Shown: positions 1 through 9,537, numbered from the stretch's first letter. The stretch: 64,000 nucleotides of DNA from RBG-16-64-13 sp963718375 (GCA_963718375.1 CAVQZD010000005.1:744001-808000), one strand, 5' to 3'. Notes: generated from the letters alone by a model not told the origin. A program made the numbers and translations.

Positions 1-1011
1 GCTCCCGCAGCGATAGTCGACCTCAAATGCGCCGTGAAGTACTTACGGTTCAACAACGACATCATGCCGGGTGACGCCGACCGCATCATCGCCCAGGGTA
101 GCGGCACCGGCGGCGCCCTCGCGGCCCTGCTCGGCGCCTCGGGCGACAGCGAGCTGTACGAGCAGTACTTCGCCGAGCTGGGTGCTGCGAAGGCCAGTGA
201 CGCCATATACGCCGGCGCCGCCTATTGTGCGATAACTGACCTCGAGCACGCTGACGGCGCCTTCGAGTGGCAGTTCGGTGCCGCCCCTCTAGCCTCTGGA
301 GCGGTCGACCAGACACTCTCAGCCCAGCTGGCGACCGGCTTCGCCACCTACCTGGCGTCGCTCGACCTCGTCGGCCGCAGCGGCTACGGGTCCATCAACG
401 CCGGCAACTACGGCGACTACCTCGTACAGACCTACCTGGTCCCAGCCGCCAACACCTCTATCGGTTCCCTCTCCGAGGAGGAACGACCGAGCTACCTGGC
501 TGCCCGCCCCTGGATCACCTGGGAGGGCGGTTCCGCGTCGTTCAAATGGGAGGACTACGTGGCGTATGTGGGCCGGGCCAAGGGGATTCCGGCGTTCGAC
601 GCTTTCGATCTATCCGCGACTGAGTGTGTCCTGTTTGGCGACGAGGCCATCAATGCCCGGCATTTCACCGAGTTCAGCGTTCGGCAGACGAGCGGCGGCG
701 TGGGGCCTGCCGTCGACGTGAGCCTGCAAAGCGCCACGCTGGACGCCGACCTGCAGAACGTGGTGGACCTGATGAACCCCATGTACTTCATTGCGGACAA
801 CTACACCGGGTGCGCACACTACTGGTGGATACGGTCCGGCACCAAAGATAATGACACCTCGCTCGCCGTCATCATCGATCTGGCTATCGGCCTGGAGAAC
901 TTGGGCAAAGAAGTGAACTCCGCCCTCTACTGGGACGCGGGTCACGGGGCGAACGAAGACGCGGCCGACTTCATGCAATGGATAGACTTCATCACCAACA
1001 CCGGCGTTTAG
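1..1011 (+). CDS. Subtype-B tannase-like alpha/beta hydrolase, 5' truncated, nucleophile replaced
   Basis: The frame is open from the first base, so the true start lies upstream; 336 residues are visible. It is clearly paralogous to the gene at 1759: both share the block IVDLKCAVKYLR, the YWxAGHGAN block with the presumed catalytic His, and the N-terminal half of the nucleophile-elbow region. Bacterial tannases hydrolyse galloyl esters to gallate with a Ser-Asp-His triad. In the 1759 paralogue the elbow reads GQSAGG; here it reads GSGTGG, so the Ser is replaced by Gly. The KDNDTS stretch that should carry the acidic residue is intact. The protein may therefore be catalytically dead, or a binding protein. 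Its N-terminus and any signal peptide cannot be seen. Confidence 0.7.
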   Translation, partial: APAAIVDLKCAVKYLRFNNDIMPGDADRIIAQGSGTGGALAALLGASGDSELYEQYFAELGAAKASDAIYAGAAYCAITDLEHADGAFEWQFGAAPLASGAVDQTLSAQLATGFATYLASLDLVGRSGYGSINAGNYGDYLVQTYLVPAANTSIGSLSEEERPSYLAARPWITWEGGSASFKWEDYVAYVGRAKGIPAFDAFDLSATECVLFGDEAINARHFTEFSVRQTSGGVGPAVDVSLQSATLDADLQNVVDLMNPMYFIADNYTGCAHYWWIRSGTKDNDTSLAVIIDLAIGLENLGKEVNSALYWDAGHGANEDAADFMQWIDFITNTGV

Positions 1012-1084
1012 AGACAACGCGCTCGCCGATCGATTCGCGAATCCGAATCTGCTCGGAGGTCGAGGACAGCCATCAGCCACAACT

Positions 1085-1097
1085 CAACCTTAGGTTG
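1085..1097. repeat. Short perfect palindrome between convergent genes
   Basis: CAACCT and AGGTTG arms of 6 bp flank one base. It lies between the 3' ends of the tannase-like gene and the MarR gene, where no promoter is expected. It may be a weak transcription-end structure or chance. Confidence 0.3.
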
Positions 1098-1115
1098 ACC
1101 CTTAGTCTATAGCCT

Positions 1116-1580
1116 TCAGGCTGTGGCGTTGTTGATGATCTTGCTGACGACCTGCTTGGCTGTCTCAAGATCTGCGTCAGAGACGCCCTCTAGAGCTGCC
1201 GCCATGTTCTCCTCGGCCAGGGCGACCAACTCCTCCTCGACCCCGCGCCCTTTGTCCGTGAGATAGACCAACCGAGACCGCGCGTCGGCGGGGTCCGCCC
1301 TGCGCTCCACCAACCCCTGCGCCTCCAGCTTGCTTATGAGCTGAAAGGCCGCCACCTTGCTGCGATGGAAGCGATCGGCCACCGCCTGTTGCGATATCCC
1401 GTCTTCTTGCCCCAGACGCCCCAGGATGGCCCACTGTTCGGGGGTCACACTGTACCCGGCTTTGGTGAAGCGCACCGCCAGACGTTCCCGCAGGACCTTC
1501 GAACACGTCGCCATGAGCCAGGAAAGGGCGTCTGTGGGGAAGGCATCGGTGATGACGAAAGGCTCTTCTGTGCGCTTCAC
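1116..1580 (-). CDS. MarR-family transcriptional regulator
   Basis: A 154-residue winged-helix protein of normal MarR length. The HTH lies at about residues 60-95 (SQQAVADRFHRSKVAAF), followed by a wing with RRADPADARSR. It is a close paralogue of the MarR gene at 21864; the recognition-helix core DRFHRSKVAAF is identical in both, so they may bind similar operators. It is transcribed divergently from the secreted tannase gene at 1759, and the shared 178-base spacer holds a perfect 10-bp inverted repeat. I infer that it controls tannase expression in response to a phenolic ligand, the usual kind of MarR effector; the effector itself is not deducible. Confidence 0.85.
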   Translation of the reverse strand: MKRTEEPFVITDAFPTDALSWLMATCSKVLRERLAVRFTKAGYSVTPEQWAILGRLGQEDGISQQAVADRFHRSKVAAFQLISKLEAQGLVERRADPADARSRLVYLTDKGRGVEEELVALAEENMAAALEGVSDADLETAKQVVSKIINNATA

Positions 1581-1673
1581 TTCTGCGGCCTCTCGACTAG
1601 GATGGGCTTGCGTCGCTCACAACCATGACGGCAACCCGGCCTGGTGTCAAGAGCCGCCCGGACCGAGTCACGA

Positions 1674-1697
1674 CGCAAGAGGTCCGAACCTCTTGCG
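1674..1697. promoter_or_regulatory. 10-bp inverted repeat, candidate MarR operator
   Basis: Arms CGCAAGAGGT and ACCTCTTGCG are perfect complements around a 4-base centre. The site lies 62 bases before the chosen tannase start and 94 bases before the divergent MarR start, a usual place for an autoregulatory MarR site. On the minus strand a TTGACA hexamer (1645-1650) with a poor -10 may be the MarR promoter. A leader hairpin is the alternative reading. Confidence 0.5.
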
Positions 1698-1758
1698 CAG
1701 TCCCTGCGTTGCCGATAATCTTGTGCAGCCGATAGAAGCCGGATATGCGAGGAGTCCA

Positions 1759-3330
1759 TTGAAGAATCGCTTCGTGGTGCCGATCAGCCTGGTGTGCTTG
1801 TACCTGCTGTTCGCCCTCCTCCTCACAAGCGACGCGGCCGCGCAGGCCGCTTTCCTCGTGCCTTCGGCGTCCACTGGGGCCCCAGCCCAACCGGCTCCCT
1901 TTGATTCGGACGCCTACACCATGAAGACTTTCACCATCGCGACCGCTGAGGGCGCGACGACCGTCACCTGCCGCTACTACGAGGACGTCCTCTATGTGGC
2001 ACGTCCCGTAGACCCGGAATACCAGAGTCTGGACATCTTGGTGCCGATCGAGAAGGATGGAATGGAGCTGGATGCCTCTCTTGCTCCCATCCTTCTGAAT
2101 GTCGGCGTGAGCGGCTATCGGGCCGCAAGAGACGTCGTTGCCTCCTTTCACGGAAGCGCCCGCCTCGGTGTCTATGCCAATGCCGAACTCGCCTTGGCCG
2201 CCGGCTACGTCGTCGTCTCCCCAAGTTGCCGCGGACGCGATAACGTCACCCCCGAAGGCGTCTACTACGGCAAGGCTCCGGCGTCCATCGTCGACCTCAA
2301 GTGCGCGGTCAAGTACCTGCGGCACTACGACGAGCTGATCCCTGGCGACGCCGAGCGGATAGTCGCCTGCGGACAGAGCGCCGGCGGCGCTCTGGTGGCG
2401 CTCCTGGGCACTTCCGGCAACAGCCCTCTCTACTACCCCTACTTCAAGGAGCTAGGAGCAGCCCACGCGCGCGACTCAGTCTTCGCGGTCGCCTCCTACT
2501 GCCCCGTCACCGACCTGGACCACGCCGACATGGCCTATGAATGGGAATTCGGCGCCACGCCGCTCGCAGACGGTCAGTTGGTGGACCAAGAGGTATCGCA
2601 CGAGCTGCGGCACGGCTTCAAGGCGTATCAAGCCCGACTGGGTCTCGAGGGGCACGACGACTTCGGCACCATCACGGCTGACAACTACGACGAGTACCTG
2701 CTCGGCAACTATCTGCTGCCCGCAGCCCAGGCCTATCTGGACCAACTCTCCGCTGTGCGGCTGCAGGAGTACCTCGAGCATCATGCCTGGGTGGAATGGA
2801 CGGACGGAAAGGTCTCGTTCACCTGGGAGGACTTCACTTCACATGTTACAAGGAGCCCCTTCGTCCCTGCCTTTGACGGCTTCTCCCTGAATACACGCGA
2901 GACCATGCTCTTCGGCGATGTCCATGTGGACGCCCGTCACTACACCGAGTTCAGCCTGGTACACACGAACCCCAGCAGTCGGCACACGGTCCCGCCCGAC
3001 CTAGCGACCGTCGTGGATCTGATGAACCCCATGTACTTCACTCAGCAGAACCGTACTGCCGTGGAAGGTCACGGTTGGAGTACCACTCACGATCTGATCC
3101 GGCCAAGATCCACCGCAGTCGCTGACCACTGGTGGATCCGCCACGCCGCGGATGACGGGTACACAGCGCTGCCCACCGTGATCAACCTGGCGGCGGCTCT
3201 GGAGAACCTGGGCAAGGGCGTCGACGCTCGTCTCTACTGGGAGGCCGGCCACGGAGCGAACCTCGACGCGACCGACTTCATATCCTGGATGGGCGCGATA
3301 ACCGCGCCCGGCCCTCGGGCCTCCCTCTAA
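1759..3330 (+). CDS. Secreted subtype-B tannase (tannin acyl hydrolase)
   Basis: Hydrolyses gallate esters such as methyl gallate and gallotannins to gallic acid. The TTG start at 1759 was chosen because GGAG lies 4 bases upstream and the product begins with a classic signal peptide: KNR, then a hydrophobic run VVPISLVCLYLLFALLL, then an AAAQA cleavage region. The mature enzyme is about 490 residues, in the family range. The nucleophile elbow GQSAGG lies near residue 210, and the presumed catalytic His is in AGHGAN near the C-terminus. The open frame extends upstream to 1357 but that part overlaps the MarR gene on the other strand and is not coding. Tannase assignment rests on remembered family motifs; a feruloyl-esterase-like activity is the main alternative. 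Export fits substrates too large to import. Confidence 0.72.
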   Translation: MKNRFVVPISLVCLYLLFALLLTSDAAAQAAFLVPSASTGAPAQPAPFDSDAYTMKTFTIATAEGATTVTCRYYEDVLYVARPVDPEYQSLDILVPIEKDGMELDASLAPILLNVGVSGYRAARDVVASFHGSARLGVYANAELALAAGYVVVSPSCRGRDNVTPEGVYYGKAPASIVDLKCAVKYLRHYDELIPGDAERIVACGQSAGGALVALLGTSGNSPLYYPYFKELGAAHARDSVFAVASYCPVTDLDHADMAYEWEFGATPLADGQLVDQEVSHELRHGFKAYQARLGLEGHDDFGTITADNYDEYLLGNYLLPAAQAYLDQLSAVRLQEYLEHHAWVEWTDGKVSFTWEDFTSHVTRSPFVPAFDGFSLNTRETMLFGDVHVDARHYTEFSLVHTNPSSRHTVPPDLATVVDLMNPMYFTQQNRTAVEGHGWSTTHDLIRPRSTAVADHWWIRHAADDGYTALPTVINLAAALENLGKGVDARLYWEAGHGANLDATDFISWMGAITAPGPRASL

Positions 3331-4682
3331 CCGCGCCAGTTCCTGCCCGTCTCGATCATGGCCTTCAGGTTCTCAGGTTTGGCATCATCCAGCGCCGCGC
3401 CATTGCGTAAGTAGTAGCCGCCGTCCTCGGCACAGGTTTCGAACAGATCGCTCACGCACTCCTCGACCTCTGCCGCTGTAGCCAGAGCCAGCAGAGCTGT
3501 CGGCACGTTGCCGGCGATGCAGGAGTGGCCTCGGAGCGCGTTCTTTGCGGCTCCCATCTCAGTCTGGTCGAACCACCAGATGACACTGCCCTCGGGGATC
3601 TCGTCGTCGGCTATGATCTCCAGCCGTTTGTCGTAGCTACCTTGGGCAAACAGGGTCGGCACCAGTCCTTCCTGGATGAGTCCCTTGATGACCGCCTTAA
3701 GGGTGGGCCAGTAGAAGGTCTTGAAGTCTGCCTCGGACATGAAGGTGTCGGCGCCCTTGTGCAGCCAGAAGACCACCAGCGGCGACTCCGCCCAGGCCGC
3801 CTGCCGCACACAGAAATCGATCATCAGCGGCACGAAGCGCTCTGCACCGGCCAAGATGTTGTCCGGCTGGCGGAAGCGGTCGATCATGATGCCCTTAGTG
3901 CCGCGCAGAGTGTCAGCCAGCACGTCGTATGGAGCCTTGCCCGAACAGCTCCACTCCGGCGGTATGCCCAGGCGCGCGGCGGCATCGGCTTCGGCCGCCT
4001 TCATCGCGCTCATCCACGTGAAGCACTCGCCGGCTGCGGCCGCAAGCTTGCCCATGCCCTCTATCAGACCTTCGCTGGCAAAACCCAGGAGGTTGTAGGG
4101 CATGGCGGCGGCTTCCATGAAGTCGGTGAGGGGTGGTATGGCCGCAAGGGGAGCGAACGCCGAGCCGAAGCGCGGCAGCAGAGTCCGCCGGAAGTAGCCT
4201 TCTGGGTCCGCGAGCAGAGCGGGGTAATCCTCCGCCTGCATGTACTCGGTCTCCACGTACTGCCACGGAGTCTCATCCGGCAGGTTCTGACCCGGCCATT
4301 CGACCAGCTTCAGATCGAGGAGTTCGAAGACCTTGCCGGGCGCTACCGACTTGGACTGGAAGTCGGGCTGGAAGTCCTCATGGAACTTGACCAGCGCACC
4401 GGCCATCTTCTGGTAGTCGTACATGGCGTCCTTCTTCGAGACGCCGGCGTACTTGGCCGAGTAGAAGTGCACGTTGACCGTGGAGGGCACTTGCGCCGGC
4501 ACCTTGAGCTGGATGACGTCGATCATGTTACGGACGCGCGCCCCGTAGTCGTCTCTCGCCTTGTCACTCTGAAACTCGACTCCGCGCGCGCTCAGCCAGC
4601 GCTCGAACCGCCGCGAGCGACGCTCCTTCCAGTCCAGCTTGTCCCATCCGTCCATCATCGGGTCCGGTGCTCCCCAGCTCAT
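3327..4682 (-). CDS. UroD-fold (uroporphyrinogen decarboxylase-like) protein, methyltransferase candidate
   Basis: A 451-residue protein of the UroD superfamily, much longer than heme-pathway HemE (about 350) and not in a heme context. It is closely related to the protein at 48279: both have FxxGxYxxRL, HKGADxFM and an FDQT motif. Corrinoid methyltransferases of the MtaA/CmuA kind bind Zn through an HxC...C set; here the corresponding stretch reads FAQGSYD and the C-terminal Cys is absent, so it is not a standard Zn methyltransferase. GGAGG precedes the ATG. It is the last gene of the first ABC importer operon, directly after a LigM-like O-demethylase, so a role in methyl-group handling or aromatic substrate conversion is inferred; the reaction is unknown. 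Confidence 0.7.
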   Translation of the reverse strand: MSWGAPDPMMDGWDKLDWKERRSRRFERWLSARGVEFQSDKARDDYGARVRNMIDVIQLKVPAQVPSTVNVHFYSAKYAGVSKKDAMYDYQKMAGALVKFHEDFQPDFQSKSVAPGKVFELLDLKLVEWPGQNLPDETPWQYVETEYMQAEDYPALLADPEGYFRRTLLPRFGSAFAPLAAIPPLTDFMEAAAMPYNLLGFASEGLIEGMGKLAAAAGECFTWMSAMKAAEADAAARLGIPPEWSCSGKAPYDVLADTLRGTKGIMIDRFRQPDNILAGAERFVPLMIDFCVRQAAWAESPLVVFWLHKGADTFMSEADFKTFYWPTLKAVIKGLIQEGLVPTLFAQGSYDKRLEIIADDEIPEGSVIWWFDQTEMGAAKNALRGHSCIAGNVPTALLALATAAEVEECVSDLFETCAEDGGYYLRNGAALDDAKPENLKAMIETGRNWRG

Positions 4683-4731
4683 ACGTCGTCCTCCGCTTCG
4701 CGTTCCAGGTTCATGTTCACTTCAGGCGCGT

Positions 4732-6097
4732 TCACCGCTGCGGCACGCGACAGGGGATCTTGGCCACGTCGACGTCTTCGTTGCGGCCCTCGCTCAAATA
4801 CGGGAACCGCGCGACCGTTGCCCGGATCTCTTTCTGCTTGGTACCAGGGTTGCCCCAAAGGACGGTGACCTCGTTGCCAAGCTCGCCGTGAGCCACATCT
4901 ATCGAGCACAGCGACACCACGGCGCGGAAGTAGGGGCTGTACTGCACGGCCAGAGCTCACGCCCACGATCTTGCCGCCCCTCAGCACCTGATCGGCGTAG
5001 AGGATGTTGCCGCCATGGTGCTGACCGATGTGCAAGGGGAGGTCCATCCACATGTAGACCTCTCCCTCCCTGAACTGCGAGGCATACACATCCACCATGT
5101 CATCGACGTTCCACAGCAAGGTGACAATCTTGCGCCGCGGCGAGGCCGCCTCCTTCTCGAGGGCGGCACGCCCGATGAAGTCGTGGTCGAATTTGACTGC
5201 GCTGCCCCAACCGAGCTCGAAAGGATTCCGGTACAGCAGCTTCAGGTCGTCGCCCATGCTGCCTGCGTAGGTGCCGGGAAACCGCTCCATCTCAGGCGGC
5301 ATACCCATAGAGGCCATGAGTCCCTTGTCCTCGCCCCATGGCAGCGGGAAATGGACGAACGACTGGGGGAAACCATCCGTGGTGTGGTGACACTGCCAAG
5401 CGTACCAGCCTAGCTTGACCATCCCGAGGGGCTCGCCGGCGGCGAATATGGCATCGTAGAGCGCGGTCGCCTTGTCGGCTGGTCCGTGGACCTCATACCC
5501 TAGGGTGCCGGCCATGCCCATCCTGGCGATGCGCACGTCGATGCCCTGGATGGTGCTGGTGCGGTGATGACCGAACTTGATGTCGTGGAGACACTCGCCG
5601 GCGGCTGCCTCGAGCGCTTCGAGCGACCGCGGCCCGGCGACCTGCAACATGAACATGTCCTGCACCCACTCGCCCTGCGCGTCATACCCGCCCGAATAGA
5701 ACTTGTACGCTGCGTACGGGGCTAGGAAGAAACTGATGAACTCATCTTCGGCCAGACGCATCAGGACACCGTGAGCGATGACCAGGCCGTTGTCGTTGCA
5801 CATGATCCCGTGCTTGAGCGCCCCGGGCAGGAAGTTGGCGAGACTGTTCACGCACAGGTCGGAGAAGAGCTTCTCTGCGTCGGGCCCCTTGACCCTGAAC
5901 GTGGGTGCTGGATTCAGTCCGGCATGGATGTAGCAGGTCTCCTTCCACGAGGCCTCTTCGTCCCGCCAGCCCCCGTACTCCAACGGCACCATCGAACCTT
6001 GGCCCATGCCGAACGTCCGGCTGTGTATATAGAAGTCCACGCTTGCGTCGTATGTCGCATACGGCAAGTGCTGGAAGGTCTTACTGCCGTCCTCCAT
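4732..6097 (-). CDS. LigM/GcvT-like tetrahydrofolate-dependent aryl O-demethylase, frameshifted near the 3' end
   Basis: GcvT-fold protein of the LigM/DesA type, which moves the methyl group of vanillate, syringate or 3-O-methylgallate to tetrahydrofolate. Family-typical blocks are GMAGTLGYEVHGP, VKFDHDFIGRAALE and NVDDMVDVYAS. At about 4948-4951 the frame breaks: the original frame runs on with an arginine-rich, family-unlike tail to a stop at 4679, while the next frame carries the expected ending, QYSPYFRAVVSLCSID then VTVLWGNPGTKQKEIRATV, and stops at 4732. One extra base in a GGCC stretch explains this. It may be a sequencing error or a true inactivating mutation. The ATG at 6097 follows the LivF stop by 2 bases; a GTG at 6115 is the alternative. 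The substrate specificity is inferred from context. Confidence 0.75.
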
Positions 6098-6099
6098 CT

Positions 6100-6795
6100 C
6101 TAGACGCCCAGCCACTTCTGTTTGACTTCCTCGTTGTCGCGCAGGTCCTCTGGGACCCCTTCCCAGACCACGCTGCCCTTGCTCATGATGTAGATGTCGT
6201 CGGCCACCGTGAGAGCCATGTTCAGGTTCTGTTCCGCCAGTAGCACCGTGAGCTTGCCCTTCAGTCGGCAGATAACTTGACCGATCTGCTTGACGACCAT
6301 GGGCGCCAGACCTTCGGAGGGTTCGTCCATGACAAGCAGCTCGGGATTCATCATAAGGGCGCGGCCTACTGCCAGCATCTGCTGTTCGCCACCGCTCAGT
6401 AGGTTTGCGTGCAGTCCTGCTCGCTCCTTCAATATGGGGAAGAGGTCGTAAACGGCCTCAAGCCCCCAGCCTCCATCGCCCGCCACCTTCTTCTCCGCCA
6501 GGGTCAGGTTCTCTTTGACCGTGAGCGACTGGAAGATACCGCGCCCCTGGGGGACGAACCCTATACCCTTGTGCGCGATGCGGTGTGGTGCAGCGCCGGC
6601 GATGTCTTCACCGTTGAACCGAATCTGTCCATCGGCCGGTGGGGTGAGACCCATAATGGAGCGGATGGTCGTACTCTTGCCCATCCCATTCCGCCCGAGG
6701 ATGGCCACGACCTTACCGTCAGGGACGGTCAGGGAGAGATCCCAGAGCACTCGCCTATCCCAGTAGTACGTGTTTATGTTGTCTACTTCTAGCAA
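6100..6795 (-). CDS. livF: Branched-chain-type ABC importer ATP-binding protein (LivF-like)
   Basis: A 231-residue ABC ATPase that powers uptake through the fused permease at 7535. Walker A GRNGMGKST lies near residue 35, the signature LSGGEQQ near 135 and Walker B LLVMDEP near 155, all intact. The TTG start overlaps the end of the preceding ATPase gene by 7 bases, an arrangement repeated exactly in the second importer at 17601. The family transports branched-chain amino acids, amides, urea or aromatic acids; the neighbours point to an aromatic acid here. Confidence 0.9.
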   Translation of the reverse strand: MLEVDNINTYYWDRRVLWDLSLTVPDGKVVAILGRNGMGKSTTIRSIMGLTPPADGQIRFNGEDIAGAAPHRIAHKGIGFVPQGRGIFQSLTVKENLTLAEKKVAGDGGWGLEAVYDLFPILKERAGLHANLLSGGEQQMLAVGRALMMNPELLVMDEPSEGLAPMVVKQIGQVICRLKGKLTVLLAEQNLNMALTVADDIYIMSKGSVVWEGVPEDLRDNEEVKQKWLGV

Positions 6796-7538
6796 CTCTC
6801 ATCGCTCCCTAGATAGATCTCCTGCACCCGCGGGTCGGCGGCTATCTCTTCCGGCGATCCTTTGACGATTATCCGACCGCCATACAAGACCATGATGCTG
6901 TCCGCGAGGTTGAAGACCAGGTCCATATCGTGGGCACAGAACACCAGCGTCGTGTCGCCCGCGAGTTTGCGTATCACGTCGGCGAAGGCGACCGCCTCGG
7001 CCGTGGGTAGGCCCGCGCTCGGTTCGTCCAGGAGGACGAGCTCGGGCCGGGCGGTGAAGGCGCACAAGAGCTCCACCAGGCGCTGATCACCATAGGACAG
7101 CGTGTGCATCGATTCGAACCGCTTCTCCCAGAGTCCCACCGCTTTCAGCAGACTCTCTGCCTCGTCCAAGTACGGCTTGCGCTTCTCTATGAGCGAGAAC
7201 ATCTGAAAGTGGGTCTTGCGCGCGCCGTGCAACGCCAGCATGAGATTGTCCATGATGGACATCGAGAAGAAGAGATTGTTGACCTGATACGAGCGCCCGA
7301 TCCCCAGATGCAGCCGCTTGTCGGGGGAAAGTCTCGTTATTCTGCGCTCGTGCAAGAATATGTCTCCTCCAGAGGCAGGGAGTTGTCCGCCGATCACGTT
7401 GAGGAGAGTAGTCTTGCCGGCGCCGTTCGGTCCGATGAGGGCCAGCTTCTCGCCGGGTTCAACAGCGAACGTCACATCTTCTAGTACGTTCAAGCCGCCG
7501 AAACTCTTGGCCAGCTTCTCCACGCGAAGCAAGCTCAT
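6789..7538 (-). CDS. livG: Branched-chain-type ABC importer ATP-binding protein (LivG-like)
   Basis: A 249-residue ABC ATPase, partner of the LivF-like protein. Walker A GPNGAGKTT near residue 37, a variant signature LSYGDQR near 155 typical of LivG, and Walker B LVLLDEP near 175 are present, with the H-loop in CAHDMD. The ATG overlaps the permease stop by 4 bases, so the two are probably translationally coupled. Sequence and gene order match the second importer at 17595. Confidence 0.9.
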   Translation of the reverse strand: MSLLRVEKLAKSFGGLNVLEDVTFAVEPGEKLALIGPNGAGKTTLLNVIGGQLPASGGDIFLHERRITRLSPDKRLHLGIGRSYQVNNLFFSMSIMDNLMLALHGARKTHFQMFSLIEKRKPYLDEAESLLKAVGLWEKRFESMHTLSYGDQRLVELLCAFTARPELVLLDEPSAGLPTAEAVAFADVIRKLAGDTTLVFCAHDMDLVFNLADSIMVLYGGRIIVKGSPEEIAADPRVQEIYLGSDESC

Positions 7539-9493
7539 GCTTCACCTCCGCCGCCCGCAGTATTCTCGGGCGCTGCCTTACGCGCCGTGACGGTCCACAG
7601 CCAGTTCCAGAAGCGCGTCAGGTACCTGGCGAACCCGTCCGGCAAGAAGACCACCGAGAGCACGAAGAGGCCCCCCAAGAACAGCGGCCAATCGGTGCCG
7701 AGGTACTTGCTAACGTAGGTCTCGATGAGCACGATCACGGCGGCCGCGACGCAGGGGCCCCACATCGTGGCCCCTCCGCCCATGATCACCATCAACATGG
7801 GGAGTGCGGAGTACTCCAGCCCAAAGTGCCGGGGCACCATGGTGCCGTACATCTGCGCGAAGAACACGCCCGCCAATCCTGCGAACACCCCAGCCAGGAT
7901 AATGGCCACGTACTTGGCAGCCCAAGTGTTGAAGCCGAGACTTCGCATGCGAGGCTCGTTCTCCCGTATGCCGACCAGACTCCTTCCGTACCCCGAACGG
8001 GTGATGCGCTTCAGGAGCACGTAGGACAGGACGAAGAACGCAAGGACGAAGAAGTAGTACTTGAGGTTGGTCCACTCCGTACTCCAACCCAGGTCAGGCC
8101 TCCTAACACCCGGGAGACCATCCTTGCCCCCAGTGAGCGAATACCACTTGTCCGCGACCACTACCAGCAACTGCCCGAAACCCATGGTGACCAGCAAGAA
8201 ATACACTCCGGAGACACGCAGGGAGAAAAATCCGATCGCGGCGGCAAGTGCGGCTGTGAGGCCCAGAGCCACCAGGAGCACCAGCCAGAAGGACGAGACC
8301 CCGTACTTCACGGTCAGCAGCGCGGCCACGTAGCCACCCATGCCCAAGTAGGCGGCGTGTCCGAAGGACAGAAGCCCTGTATAGCCCATGATGAGGTCCA
8401 GGCTCATCGCGAAGATCGCGAACACCAGCACCTTTGTCCATATGAACTGGTAGTACTCCCCGATGAAGGGAGGCACCGCGGTAAGCACTATCAGCATAAG
8501 CGCGTACGGAGCGTATCGCCGCAAAAGAGTCTGCCACAGTGGCGGGCCGCCCATGCCCGCTCCCAACGGAGGAGGCGCTTTCGCGCCGGACCCCCTGTGG
8601 ATCTGAGCCCGCTCCAGGTTCTCAGTGGCGTCATGGGCTGCGAACTTCCTGCCCAGCAGACCGGAGGGGCGAAAGAGCAAGACGGCAATCAGGGCTATGT
8701 ACATGAGGTAGGCAGACACCTCCGGAAAGTACGCCTTGCCAAAAGCATCCAACATACCCAGCAGTACCCCGCCCAACAGAGCGCCTTGCACAGAGCCGGC
8801 TCCGCCGACCACTACGACTATCAGCGAGAACAGCAGTATCTCCCAGCTATTCCCCAGCTTCACGCCGGTGATCTTGGAGCCTAGGACTCCGCTGAGACCG
8901 GCCATAACGGAGCCCAGCACGAACACGCCCGTAAAGAGCGCCTTCAGATTCACGCCGAGCGCGCTGGCGACCTCCCCTTTGTCCATGCCGGCGCGCACCT
9001 TCGCCCCGATCTTGGTCTTGTCCTGGAAGAGCCAGAGGAGGACGGCTGCGGCAAGACCGAAGCCTATGAGCACCAGCCTCCAGACAGGCAAGTCCACGCT
9101 GCCCACCGTCACCGAGAAGTCCAGTGCGGCAGGTACCACGCCCGGGCTCGGATAGGTGCCCCAGATCCTCTGGGCCGCCCATGTAAGTATGTAGATGAAC
9201 CCGATGGTCAGAAGGACCTGGCCTTCCTCCCGTTTGTAGAGCTTCCGCAAGAAGCCCACCTCGAGAACAAGGCCTAGGAGACCGGCAGCCGCGGCTCCCG
9301 CGAGCAGCCCGTACCAGAAGTTGCTCTTGGTGAAGACCCAGAGCCCGACGTATCCAGCGAACATGTACAGGGCTCCGTGCGCCATGTTGACAATACGCAT
9401 CAGCCCCATAGTCAGCGATAGCCCCGTTGCTACCAGGAACAGCACGCTCCCGTAGGAGAGCCCTATTACGAAGACGCTGAGGACCTTATCCAT
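7535..9493 (-). CDS. Fused LivH-LivM-type ABC permease
   Basis: At 652 residues this is about twice a single permease. Residues 1-300 form a LivH-like domain with the start SYGSVLFLVATGLSLTMGL and GxxxGxLLG motifs; residues 340-630 form a LivM-like domain with SLDLIMGYTGLLSFGHAAYLG. Both halves are strongly hydrophobic, and a hydrophilic linker rich in Gly and Pro joins them at about 295-335. One polypeptide thus gives the whole membrane channel. The same fusion occurs at 18341. It sits between the binding-protein gene and the two ATPase genes, with a strong hairpin ahead of it. Confidence 0.88.
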   Translation of the reverse strand: MDKVLSVFVIGLSYGSVLFLVATGLSLTMGLMRIVNMAHGALYMFAGYVGLWVFTKSNFWYGLLAGAAAAGLLGLVLEVGFLRKLYKREEGQVLLTIGFIYILTWAAQRIWGTYPSPGVVPAALDFSVTVGSVDLPVWRLVLIGFGLAAAVLLWLFQDKTKIGAKVRAGMDKGEVASALGVNLKALFTGVFVLGSVMAGLSGVLGSKITGVKLGNSWEILLFSLIVVVVGGAGSVQGALLGGVLLGMLDAFGKAYFPEVSAYLMYIALIAVLLFRPSGLLGRKFAAHDATENLERAQIHRGSGAKAPPPLGAGMGGPPLWQTLLRRYAPYALMLIVLTAVPPFIGEYYQFIWTKVLVFAIFAMSLDLIMGYTGLLSFGHAAYLGMGGYVAALLTVKYGVSSFWLVLLVALGLTAALAAAIGFFSLRVSGVYFLLVTMGFGQLLVVVADKWYSLTGGKDGLPGVRRPDLGWSTEWTNLKYYFFVLAFFVLSYVLLKRITRSGYGRSLVGIRENEPRMRSLGFNTWAAKYVAIILAGVFAGLAGVFFAQMYGTMVPRHFGLEYSALPMLMVIMGGGATMWGPCVAAAVIVLIETYVSKYLGTDWPLFLGGLFVLSVVFLPDGFARYLTRFWNWLWTVTARKAAPENTAGGGGEA

Positions 9494-9537
9494 CGCTCGC
9501 TCCGCTCTTTGGATTCATTCATCGCTCCCGAGTGAAA

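Noticed and set aside
1357..1758. N-terminal extension of the tannase frame
   Set aside because: It overlaps the MarR gene on the other strand and encodes no family sequence; a TTG with GGAG and a signal peptide at 1759 is a better start.
3327..4682. Heme-pathway uroporphyrinogen decarboxylase
   Set aside because: The protein is about 100 residues too long, has divergent motifs, and no heme gene is nearby.
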